Shown here piece after piece: positions 20,338-30,909 of a stretch of 64,000 nt of DNA (the first letter of the stretch is position 1; every line of letters starts with the position of its first letter). The position numbers and the translations under genes are program-made. The notes beneath the pieces were generated by a model that saw only the letters and a program-made list of their open reading frames with translations, was not told the DNA's origin and ran no database searches. Origin of the DNA: Hexactinellida sp. DTS-2022 (Eukaryota; Porifera; Hexactinellida); contig JAPNXP010000006.1 of NCBI GenBank assembly GCA_028753945.1, positions 62,001 to 126,000 on the forward strand. The letters are read 5' to 3'.

Positions 20338-21416
20338 TCTGAATGCTAATCAATAGTACTAGTGTTCTAAAGCAATAAATGTAGACATGTTTGCATATGC
20401 ATATATAGTCAGGTTCTTATTATGAACATTCAAGGGACCAAAAATTGTGTTCATAATAGACTTTATAATAAGCGAACTCAACTTAATACAAATCCTATGT
20501 AAGTTGTTAAATTGGGACCATAGGGCTTGTTCATAATAAAAAGAAGTTCATAATAAGCAGACCTAACTGTTGTTAATTTAATACTTAGCAGCTAGAATTA
20601 ATTTAATTCTACAAATGCAAGAAAAGACGCAAACTAATTGGTTAATTATCTGAAATATGGAATTCGTTCTAAGCAAATGTAGCAGTAGCTAATGAATCGA
20701 GTAATCTGATTGGTTAAATACTTGCTTTAGGCCTAATTCAGAACAAATCATCCTCCTCATAACAAGGAAATTACTTTACATTCCAAGAAACCCTATCTGT
20801 TGCTAAGCCACAGTAATACTTCCTAGACCATAGGCGCCATATACAATCATTCCTATGCGTTGATTGCGTTGCTATGTTAACTGTAATTCTAGTAAATTGA
20901 TTGCTTGTCAGAAATTTAATATTCCTAAAGTTTTCAACTTTCTTAGAATTTATCCAACGTGTAATTAGATAAATTAATTTCAGTTCAATTTAGCAATATT
21001 CACATTAATGCTTTGATAAAGCAGCTATTTTAGAAAAGTGTATTTCGACAAAAGTTTCTAATACAAAGGTTACACAAATTCGAACGAATTTATATTTTGT
21101 CAAATCAGTTATTTGTATTTCTCCCATTTAGCATAATTCACTATTATAATACGAAGACCATGGATTATCCACTGCTAATATATTTCATATCGTTGCTATA
21201 AATATTAGACAAATATGCGAGATATAATGTGTAATCCATGGTTCTCATTTCGAAAGGCATGACTATAATACTTGACTCCCATTCCAGTCCTATAACCATG
21301 GATACCCAGTATAGAACAACAATCTATTAGCAACCAAACCGAACTATAATCATCAATCAAACTGAAACTATAAGTATCAAACCGGAACTATAAGTATCGA
21401 ACCGAAACTATAGGTA
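20338..21416. other. R-Ras / phosphatase intergenic region
   Basis: Contains a pogo-like MITE at 20404-20581 (AGTCAGGTTCTTATTATGAA ... CAGACCTAACTGT). At 21157-21258 an imperfect inverted repeat pairs GACCATGGATTA with TAATCCATGGTT. 21350-21420 holds a degenerate AACCGGAACTATAAGTATC repeat that runs to the phosphatase stop codon. Elsewhere nothing recognised. Confidence 0.65.
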
Positions 21417-22049
21417 TCAAACCGGAACCATCTCTCCCACATCCCCCCTGTACAAATCCGGAATAGCTCCTATAGCTGAGGTTACCATGACAACAGAGTT
21501 ATGTCCGAACATCTGTAGTTCCCTCTCGCACAGCTGTTTCCAGAATCCATGGTTAGGCCTAACGAACGGTCGCTTGGATTTGAGAATGGAATGTGCCTCT
21601 ATAAGGTTAGTTCCGGTTAGAGACATTAGCGCGCCTAGAACCAAAGTAGCCGACCTATAAATAGAACTGTAAAATGTACAGTTAATCTCACAACTTGACG
21701 GTACAGTTGAAACCGGATATTTTTAACAAATTTTCGTTAAAAGAATGTGTTAAAAATATCCGGTTTCAACTGTATTTATACTTTTCGTGCTACTATGCAG
21801 GTGTTGCTACCTGTATCACAGACAGAATAGCAGATGTTTGTATGCAGGTGTTATTCTCTGTATAGTCTAGTATAGTTCCACTTATGTGAACACCTGTGAC
21901 ATACTCATAGTATATATATATAGCACTTCGTTATAACTGGAGGTTACTGTAACTAAATATAGAACCCACATTCCATACCTGCTTACCCCAGCAACGCAGT
22001 AAACCAATGCTTTCTCGCCTCTCTCTTTAGCGCGTGCTAAATAGGACTG

Positions 22050-22082
<33 letters not shown>

Positions 22083-22398
22083 TTGATATTTATATATACT
22101 CACATATGGCAGCATTAACAATATCGAAGTATTGTGCAATATCCATAGTGTGTTTGTCGTCAATAGGAACATGAATACATTCCAATCCCTCAGGTAGGTT
22201 GCTAGGAGCCTCAACAGTTGCTAAATACGAATTAATAAACAATAAATATATAAATTTGTTTGTTTGTTTGTTTGTTTGTTTGTTTGTTTGTTTACCTGCA
22301 ATAAGGACAGTAATGTTGTTTTCTGTTAGATTTAAATTCTGTAAACATCCAAGGTTGCAAATACAAATATAATCTGTAACAACAGCGAGGGAGTTCAT
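21417..22398 (-). CDS. Atypical dual-specificity phosphatase, DUSP14/18/21-like, with YC for HC
   Basis: 171 residues from four exons (minus strand): 22296-22398, 22104-22220, 21979-22036, 21417-21654, all phase-consistent. Family blocks: NITVLIAATVEAP, IHVPIDDKHTMD (general-acid Asp region), YFDIVNAAI, VYCVAGVSRSATL, and KRPFVRPNHGFWKQLCEREL followed by GAIPDLY, as in DUSP14/18. The signature HCxxGxxRS reads YCVAGVSRS: the nucleophile Cys and the Arg are present but His is Tyr, which in PTPs would be expected to raise the Cys pKa and lower activity. The acceptor of exon 3 is CTATTTAG (not the AG 10 bp before), because only this keeps frame and the 23-residue spacing of the family. Start at ATG 22398 is likely but an upstream exon cannot be excluded. 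Confidence 0.88.
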
Positions 22399-22578
22399 TG
22401 GCCAATCTCAGAAATGAAACACCAAGTAAACAACAACAAATCTATATCATCTATAACTTGAATATGGAACTAATAAATCCATAGTTCCTATTGTAACTAT
22501 ACAGCTGTGCTATCCTTGGTTTAACCGTAGTATATACTGCATTCCATACCAGGACCCTGTTGTCACGGAGAGAATTAG

Positions 22579-22586
22579 TATTTATA
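22579..22586 (-). promoter_or_regulatory. Possible TATA box of the phosphatase gene, in a shared divergent promoter
   Basis: TATAAATA on the minus strand about 180 bp before the phosphatase ATG. The secreted VWC gene starts on + at 22669, so the two genes share about 270 bp. A donor-like CTG-gtatgg follows at about 22550, suggesting an untranslated first exon. Confidence 0.35.
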
Positions 22587-22668
22587 GAGCAGAACTTCAA
22601 CTATTAATTAAACCGAAACTATAATTAGACCAATCAGCTGCTACATACCAACTGTTTGTTCCGTAACT

Positions 22669-24139
22669 ATGAACACAACTATTCTATTCTGCATTCTGAT
22701 TGGCTGTTGTTTGTTGGAATCTGCGCCATTAAAAAAGCTGTCTTCTGTAATAACAATTTCAGTGGAAAGTGGTAAGTGTTAAGTGGCACACGACACATTT
22801 AATCCATTCGTATTCGTCTGTTTACTTCTTTGTTTGTCTGTTTACTTCTTTGTTTGTTTGTTTAATAGTTTGCAATTAATTTAGGCGCGTGTTAGCAAAC
22901 TAAAATTTATTATAGGCGCGCAGAAAATTCTATAAGATGAAAACATGCTTGTCTGTTTACACTAGTCAGTTTACTAATTGTTTACTAGTCTATTTACCTG
23001 TTATTTACAAGTCTGTTTAACAGTTGTTTACTACTCTGTTTACTGTTGTTTACTAGTCTATTTACCAGTCTGTTCACTAGTCTATTTACCAGTCTGTTCA
23101 CTAGTCTGTTTACTACTCTATTATTACTCTATATACTGTTGTTTGCTACTATACTTACCACTATACTTACCTCTATATAACCACTATATAACAACAGACC
23201 AGGTCGGGCTAAGCTGTGCCTACAAGGAGCTGGCTCTCTCAGACGGAGAGGAGATTAGGGACGGGGCCTGCCGGAAGTGCAGGTGCGAGGGCGGAGTGGT
23301 AGTGTGCCAGGAGATTATGTGTCCGCGCGTTAACTCCTGTGAGAGGACACACACACCCGAGGGGGCCTGCTGTCCCCTATGCACAGGTAAACAACAATAA
23401 CAACAACAACAACACATTAGTAAACAACAACGATAGCAAATGAATAAACAACAACAAATAAGTACACAATTACATATAACTCTCGTTATAAAAATGTTGT
23501 AACCTGTATACACATCCATGCAAATATTACGGTCAATGGGAGGGTCCACATAATGTTTGGTATTTGCTATAAGGGTCCACTGTTGAAAAAGGTTACTGTA
23601 TATAGTATAACCTCGTTAGAACACATTTTAACGGTCCCCTGGTGTTCCTACTAACGAAGTTCTACCGTAGTTAGTTAATACAAATGCATTAAGTTAATTC
23701 AAAAGATAATACAAAAGTTCTACTGTATATAGTTAATACAAATGCATTAAGTTAATTCAAAAGATAATACAAAAGTTCAACTGTATATAGTTAATACAAA
23801 TGTATAAAGTTAATTCAAAAGATAATACAAAAGTTAATACAAAAGTTAATACAAAAGTTCTGTTGTATAAAATGACATATTTACTATGCTACTATGTAGA
23901 CACGAGAAACGAGACGTTCTCATTGACTGAGTACTGCGTACAGGACTCAGTGCTACGCAGGAGAGGTGACAAGTGGCAGACAGACACTTGTACAGACTGC
24001 GAATGTGTGGCAGGCTCTCAGGTGAGATGTGTCGCTACCGAGTGCGATACTAGCTTGCCATGCTGGGAAGTGGCAGAGCTACAGGGCCAGTGCTGTCCCC
24101 TGTGCACAGGTAAACAACAACAACAACAATAACAACAAC

Positions 24140-24177
<38 letters not shown>

Positions 24178-25180
24178 CAACAACAACAATGACAATAACA
24201 ATAATAATAATAATAAAAATAACAACAACAACAACAACGACAATAATAATAACAATAAAAATAATGACAACCACAATAATAATATGTAGTACTTACATAG
24301 GGTTTGTATTAAGTTGAGTTCGCTTATTAAGAACAAGCCCTATGGTCCCAATTAACAACTTACATAGGGTTTGTATTAAGTTGAGTTCGCTTATTATAAA
24401 GTCTCTATATTAAGAACACAATTTTGGTGCCTTGAACGTTCGTATTTTCATAATAAAAGACTGTACAATAATAGAATTATCAACAATCGGTAGAATGTTC
24501 TTATAACCGGTGTTCTTAAATCCGACATCTACTGTAACAACAACAACAACAACAACAATCTGATATTATTATTCTATAGTGAAGGCTTGCAACTCTAGAG
24601 ATGGTCTTAAGAGGGAAGGTGACACATGGCTGGAAAGTGGTCAAGTGGTTTCCTGCAGAGACCACTTTATACAACCCGTGGACTGTCAAACTGTCTGTAG
24701 CAACCGTAACGACAGCTTGGAATGTCAACTATGCACCTCGTTAGGTGAGAGATCCATTGCTCAATCGATTCTCTAACTTATATACGTATATCTTAAGTCA
24801 GTAGGAGCACTTTCCGATGAATACGGTTAATACGAATTTCTGGATAAGACGAACAAATAGTTCCACAAAATCAGGTCCCTACAATGGCTATTCAATGGGT
24901 ATTACTCCGGTTAATACGAACAAATTTTTACCGTCCGTTTGTGTTCGTATTAACGAGGTTCTACTGTATATCTTAAGTCAGTTCCAATTATAACTATTTT
25001 TGGTATAACAGTAAAACCTCCTCTATTTTTAGAAATATATTTTAAAAAATTACTATTTTTAGAAATCACACATTCCATACATTCCTGTGGTCAAAGGAAT
25101 GTGACATTCCACCAATCAGAAGGCTGTGTTAGCATACGGCCCGTCGCCATTGCAACCAACAACTGCCCACAGAAATGTAT

Positions 25181-25211
<31 letters not shown>

Positions 25212-25334
25212 ATATTGTGTTGCAAGCCAACCATAAGAGAGAGACTAATCAAACATTCCTGCAGTAACCATGAAAAGAAGTTTATTTCAGTTCCAATTGT
25301 AACTCGATGTTTGTGTCACAATTGTGAAAATTGA
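22669..25334 (+). CDS. Secreted VWC-domain protein with C-terminal cystine knot
   Basis: 312 residues from five exons: 22669-22771, 23198-23386, 23900-24109, 24580-24744, 25063-25334; every junction is phase 1, so exons are exchangeable modules. Exon 1 codes a signal peptide (TTILFCILIGCCLLESA). Exons 2 and 3 each code one VWC module, ending CCPLCTG (CRKCRCEGGVVVC, CTDCECVAGSQVRC). Exon 4 is a diverged Cys-rich module (about 8 Cys). Exon 5 codes a CTCK-like domain: spaced Cys, then CCKPT, and the terminal CLCHNC, as in the ends of VWF and mucins. A (AAC)n tract codes ten or so Asn inside this domain. VWC/CTCK proteins act outside the cell as BMP/TGF-beta modulators or matrix/mucus components; which of these applies is unknown. 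AATAAA lies at about 25411. Confidence 0.87.
23603..23880 (+). repeat. pogo-like MITE 23603-23669 followed by a 59-bp tandem repeat
   Basis: The short MITE (TATAACCTCGTTAG ... AACGAAGTTCTACCGTA) is followed by three copies, from about 23650, of a unit with GTTCTACTGTATATAGTTAA and GCATTAAGTTAATTCAAAAG. The repeated unit includes the MITE's terminal TTCTACTGTA. It lies in intron 2 of the VWC gene. Confidence 0.75.
24110..24540 (+). repeat. (AAC/AAT)n tract and MITE remnants in VWC gene intron 3
   Basis: 24110-24285 is nearly pure AAC/AAT triplets starting at the donor GTAAAC. 24295-24455 holds the CAGTCAGGTTC-family MITE (TTGTATTAAGTTGAGTTCGC twice), and 24490-24538 the ATAACCGG family. Open frames of poly-Asn here are artefacts. 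Confidence 0.85.
24815..24968. mobile_element. pogo-like MITE (CCTCGTTAATACGAAC family)
   Basis: ATACGGTTAATACGAATTTC on the left side and TATTAACGAGGTTCTACTGT at the right. VWC gene intron 4. Confidence 0.75.
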
Positions 25335-27396
25335 AGTTTTAGCGCCTAAAAACGGCTACCCAGAAGAATCACACAATTTGTTTACTTTATTATTGTTGTT
25401 GCTGTTGACAATAAAACATTTGTATATGAATGTAAAAATTGATTAAAGTTATAACCTTAAATTCAGTAATTCTAAGAAAATTCATGACAACCACCTACAC
25501 ATGAGGAATGTCTACATATGTTATTTCCCTAGTTACAAGCTAGCTGTGAGGAATGTAGCCCGCCTATCCTTTGAACTAATAATTGCAAGAATCATTGAAT
25601 CATTGATTTGGCCAATGATATGCCTTGTTGGAATGAAAAATCTAAAATTACACCTGTGCCGACACATGTACTTTTGGAGGCACTACAAATCCAAAAACAT
25701 TAATTTTACTTTTAGAACTGGGCCACTATACTATAGTATAGTCGGTACAATAATAATAATCGAAAATAATCGGGTATTTAGAATAAATTGTTGTTGAGTT
25801 AATGCAAACCTTAATTGGAAAAGCAGCCAATTAAATTCAATAGCGATTGTATTATCAAGCGATTACAACACAAGATTCGTATTCGTATCAAACAGCTGAT
25901 AATTCTGTTTATTGTTTGCGATTTAATTAACACAAAGTAGGCACAATTCCTGTCTATAATTACATCAGTTAACACTTGAATTTGCGTCACTTAAAATTAA
26001 CACGAACTTTATATATAATCTCACCTTAGATTAGCTATTTAGGCGCGTAAATTATAAAGTGTAATTTGAAGACGCCAGTTATACGTCAATATTTATCGCA
26101 AATATGCTTATCGGCAAAGTTCAATTCGAGGTTCTACGCCAGAAAATTCAGAAAGCAATCAACTGAATTGGAACTAACTAATTGGAGAATTCCTATGGGT
26201 TATATGCGTTGCTATATATAGCCCGAAGCTCTTAATAAAATGCATTAGCCAATCAGAGCCCTCATAAATATGAGAACTGAATGGCAAATTCTATATTTGG
26301 GCGCCACATTCCAGCAATGACGCAAAAAAATCAAAATTCCTTTTTTAGGAAAACTATGCAACCAAGGAATGCAATTGGAATGTAGAATAGTTGCTAATTT
26401 TGGCGAATAGATCATTGGCTGTTAATCTAATTTTCATAAAAAGAATTTTTAAACTTACACCAGTGCACTTACGTAACATAAAGCGACAATTGCGTATCAG
26501 GCTAGTTTCAAGTTATTTATTTTATGATTCAATCGACACAATGATGGATCAGCTGTTTATTCAAATTAGCAACATTCCAATTAGACATGTAGATTGCTAT
26601 GAACTATTCAACCAATCATTTGGCAGACTTCTGAAATCAGTCGCTTTAATAATTCGATTCAGAACTCCTTCGCAAAAGAATTTGCCTATCATGATAATCG
26701 CATATTTGATTGGCCGAATCATATAACAATAGAATACTCGAATAACACGATATTATTGGCTGTTGGAAAGTAAGCGCAATTAGTTAATGTAAAATTTTAT
26801 ACAAATCAGCTTTAAATTTGGAATCTGCCAAATACCGATAGCCTCATTAAGCGAATAGGAAGTTATTTGCAACTTCTCTCAATTCAGATTGGCTAATCTA
26901 ATATAGAGAGAATCCCAGTCAAACAATACAACACAGAAGATAAACCCATTCAGTGAAAAGAATTTTTTGATAAAATTTGGCATTTAAGTGAGACAACGAC
27001 ACAAATTTTATAGTTCCAGTTTGATGAAATTAGTTCCAGTTTGATACCAGGGACGAGCGATAAGAAAAGTTCATAGATTTTACATAGCAACGCTACATTA
27101 GCACAGGAATGCGTATTATAACAAGCTCTTTAATTCGAGGAAAAGTCAATGTGGTTATTTATTCTTAGTTTACACATTTGATTTCTTAGGAACTAAAAAC
27201 AAATTAGTTGCAAATCAAACTCACAGCTGGAACAACAACCAACAATTAAATAACCCTCGCTAGTTACCATAAAGGCAATTGGAACGCGTGTGCGGATTTA
27301 AACCGACATTCGAATCCTAGATACGACTACGGCAATTGGAATGTACATACTTAATTAATTAAAATATCACAACTGGTGTCCAGTAGAATCAACCAA
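25335..27396. other. Intergenic gap between convergent VWC and coiled-coil genes
   Basis: Includes a half foldback at 25635-25690 (AAATCTAAAATTACACCTGT), a solo palindromic CTATACTATAGTATAG unit at 25713-25755, and otherwise AT-rich DNA with scattered CCAAT words. Open frames at 25501-25797 and 26391-26726 have no family features and are not called. Confidence 0.6.
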
Positions 27397-29502
27397 TCAT
27401 CTGGTGCCTCTCGGATCATGCGAAGCCGGATATGCCCCGTTACCATGTGGGTTCAATGGAATGTTTGTAAAATCCTGTATTGTACCATGGACGGGCAGGC
27501 TCCTGGGCAGAGAGGAGTTCTGCGCGCAATTTGATTGGCTGATGTACCCCGGGATTCTCGGCTGTAGCTGTATCTGTTCCCCGAGTTCTGATTGGCTCAT
27601 TTTCCGCGGAATTGTATTCGGATACCGCTCCATTTGGGGCGCATCTATAAGCGAATTGATTGGTCAACTACAGTCAGGTCTGCTTATATGAATAAGCACT
27701 ATGATCCCAATTTAATTACTTACATAGGGTTTGTATTAAGTTGAGTTCGCTTATTATAAAGTCTTTATTAGCAACACAATTTTGTAATTTTAAAAGACTG
27801 TACAATAATAGAATTAAACTCAATGCTTTAACTTCCCTTAACAAGTAATAATTTGCTCCCAATAGTAATATTCGCTTACTAAGTGGTGTTCGCATAATAG
27901 CAATATTGCTCTATTAGCAAGGTATTTTCAGTCCCCAAGCGAGTTTGTTAGTTAGTTAGTTAGTTTGTTAGTTAGTTAGTCAGTTAGTTTGTTAGTTAGT
28001 CTGTCTGTTTGTTAGTTAGTTTGTTAGTTAGTTAGTTAGTTAGTTTGTTAGGTAGTTTGTTTGTTAGTTTGTCTATTTGTCTGTGTGTCACTGACCAGAG
28101 CGTGTTCTGATTGGTGCGTAGTACGGTTGGTTGGTTTCGTACTTGGCAGGGTATTTAGGCGGGGGATTAGCTATTCTGGCGCCTTGCAGCTGTCTGACGT
28201 CAGATAACAGCTGAGATTTCTGTTCCGTCAGCTGACATATGCTAGCAGCCTGGCTCGCGATACTCTGCTGCTTCTGGTGAGAGTCAACTGCAGACACAAC
28301 AATAACAACAACAATAATAATAATAACAACAATAATAACAACAACAATAATAACAACAACAACACCAACAACACCAACAACAACAACAACAACAATAGCA
28401 ATAATAACATAATTAAATAACTTAAGTGTTTCTTGGCTATTATTTAGTTAACTTAAATTGGAACAATGATACAGAAATATGACTGGACTGTAGTTCCTAT
28501 TCGAACCAAGTTATTATCCATGGTTATAACTCCAAAATAATTCATACTATTTTGTCTATTCTAAGTTACCTGGAATCATTAATTTGTTGACAGTTTTGTT
28601 CACTAGTTAGTTTGTTTGTCTGTGTATTTATTTGTTTATCTATTGTTATTATTGTTTACTAACAACTCACATTTCAGTATCTCATTATCTCTCACCAACT
28701 TCTCGACCATTAATTCCAACTCGAATATCCTATCTCTCTGTCTCTTCACATTAGAGCACAGCTGTTCCATGTTCCCCTCGCCCTCTATGGTGCCTATTAT
28801 GTTCCTTAACCGCAGAACCTCCCCCTGTAGGAACAGATCCGATTGGCTCATATTTCGGGACGCATTGAAGCCATACGGTAGATTCTCGTAGATTGGGATT
28901 GCGGTTTTTGGGAAATTAGGACGCAATGTTACTTCTAAATTCCTAACCTCCGAACTGGTTGCTAGGGTGAGCACCTCGCTTTCAGAGGCCGGACTCTCAG
29001 GATTCTCGCAATCTGATTGGTTGCTATGCACAGACTTTGTGGAATTCTGGCTATTCGAGAATATTCCAGATTCTTCGGAATTGTTTTGGAAACGCACATT
29101 CTTATCGTTTCTATGGTTACCGTGTGGTATGTGGGCTGGCTTGAGTCCGAAAGCTGCGTTTTGATTGGCTACTGGAGTAGCCTCGTTGGTAGGGGAAGGC
29201 AAGAGATCTGATTGGCCGATTCTCTGATTTCGCGTTTTAGCTGAAACTGACCTTTTGAGTCCCGCTTTGGTGTTAAGGTCAGTTTCAGATTTGGTATCAA
29301 TTTCATCGTCAATTGATCGTGTTTTCTGCTGAACGGTTAGTTTGTTGAGTTTTATGTTGAGATGTGTTCGCGTGTCCTTATTTGGCGAAAGAGTTGCATC
29401 AGGATAAGTTGTATTAATTGGTTCGTTCTTCGTTTCAATCGGAATATTCTTTGGTCGCCTTTTAGATGCGATGGGGTAAACAGGGGCCTGTTTGTAACTC
29501 AT
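27397..29502 (-). CDS. Coiled-coil protein of unknown function
   Basis: 423 residues from three exons (minus strand): 28671-29502, 28096-28287, 27397-27644; phases agree (1/1). The N-terminal 200 residues are polar and look disordered (Ser/Asn/Lys/Thr-rich). Residues about 230-310 form a likely coiled coil (GEVLRLRNIIGTIEGEGNME, RQRDRIFELELMVEKLVRDN) continuing into exon 2 (TEKQSQLL-like heptads). The tail is Pro/Gln/Asn-rich and ends DPRGTR. Short MSQSDL, GQSDLL, SNQSDC and MSQSEL motifs recur; they arise from a repeated CCAATCAGA word on the coding strand. The exon 3 acceptor TTCGCTTATAG was chosen because the earlier AG leads to an immediate stop. Likely a cytoskeletal or polarity scaffold by composition only; I do not recognise the family. 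Confidence 0.75.
27669..28090. repeat. MITE remnants and (GTTA)n-type repeats in the last intron of the coiled-coil gene
   Basis: 27669-27806 is a CAGTCAGGTC-family MITE, and 27878-27945 a truncated GTGTTCGC-AATAGCAA family MITE. 27950-28080 consists of TAGTTAGTTTGTTAGT words. The preceding intron (28290-28400) is (AAC/AAT)n. Confidence 0.7.
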
Positions 29503-29620
29503 TGTAACTGGAACTAATAAATATATTGAATTGGAACCATACTGTATATATACATATGCATATTGAAAGCGTGACGGGCAAATAATAGTTAAGTAAGACT
29601 ACAAATCAGATTAATAAAAA

Positions 29621-30877
29621 AATCCAAAATTGCAGCCTGTGCCGACGCATGATCCTTTGGTGGCACTATATTTTGTTGTTGGTTTATTGATAGTGCCTCC
29701 AAAGGAACATGCTGTCGGCACAGGCTGCAATTTTGGATTTTTTTTTTCGCCATGTCATCATCACTATGAAGGTGTTAAATTATTTCAGAAAGGTGTTTCA
29801 GAAGGCAACGACCCTTTAGAGTGGTGGAAGTTTCCATTCAGCTCACTTCATTAAAGAGATATTCAAGTTTCAGTAGAATATAATCTGTAATGACTCAGCA
29901 TTTTTTAAGTGGGTGTTGGGTCATCACCCAACATTAACTAACCCATTTTAAATATCGAATTAACAAAATTGTAAATACACATTTTTTTAACGATGTAATC
30001 ATCACCTCAAGGTGTCAAGACCCACTTGTATAGGTGGCACGTGCCATAAGGACCAATTGATAAATTGAAAGTTTGTTTCTATCTTCTATGATCTCTGAGA
30101 TTTATGATATTTAATTAATTAGTATAAATAATTATTAATATTATTTATAATATGACACCAATTTCAATGTCAACATACAATTATTAAGTTCAATTATTTT
30201 GTCATAAATAATTAATTTATTAATTTATCTATCAAATTTCAATTCCGCACACTCGATAACCTCTAATATACAAATTGGAAGCTACTATATAAGTTAAATA
30301 CAAACTGAAATATTTATAATTAATTACGTCAGTATATTAACAGTGCAATTATATTCTCGCAGAAGTAAATATAATCACATAATATGTCGTTGTTATGAAA
30401 TATATAATCTTAATTTTCAATTGCAAAATAGAAGCCAGCTTGCATTCACAAGTTAAATCAATATAATTGTAGCAAGTTGAAACAATAGTGAAAGATTTAA
30501 CAAGTTAAATCAATATAATTATTACAAGTTGAAACAATGGAATTAGATTTCACAGTTTTACTGAAATTGAAGTGTGAGTAAACAAAGAAATTTCAACCCC
30601 CATTTATGGCAGAAATAAAACTCTTTATTAAAAGTTTTCTTCTCCCATCAGACGCAGAATTTTATGGTGAATCCAAATGTGAAATAAAATTTGGGGGTTT
30701 AATAAAATATTTTTTGAGTTATGGACCAGACAAATTTTGAAAGGTGTTAAAGATGTGTAAAAAAATTGTTAATCAAAAATCGTAACCCCAGGTGCAAATT
30801 AGACGGTCCCATCGCACCTACATGCCAAGTTTCAGCCCATCAACTATAAAGCTCAGGCCAGGGCACCGTCTACGGAG

Positions 30878-30909
<32 letters not shown>

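Noticed and set aside
22037..22046. Earlier acceptor (TTTACAG) for phosphatase exon 3
   Set aside because: It would shift the frame into a stop; the AG at 22037-22038 keeps phase and family spacing.
24029..24336. Poly-Asn or poly-Leu open frames
   Set aside because: Translations of an intronic (AAC/AAT)n tract between VWC exons 3 and 4.
26391..26726. 111-codon open frame on +
   Set aside because: AT-rich composition with no recognisable domain, no start context and no linked exons.
27440..27667. Alternative reading frame of the last coiled-coil exon ending IEPTW
   Set aside because: It needs phase 0 entry, while the donor at 28096 leaves phase 1; the frame ending DPRGTR fits with acceptor 27645-27646.
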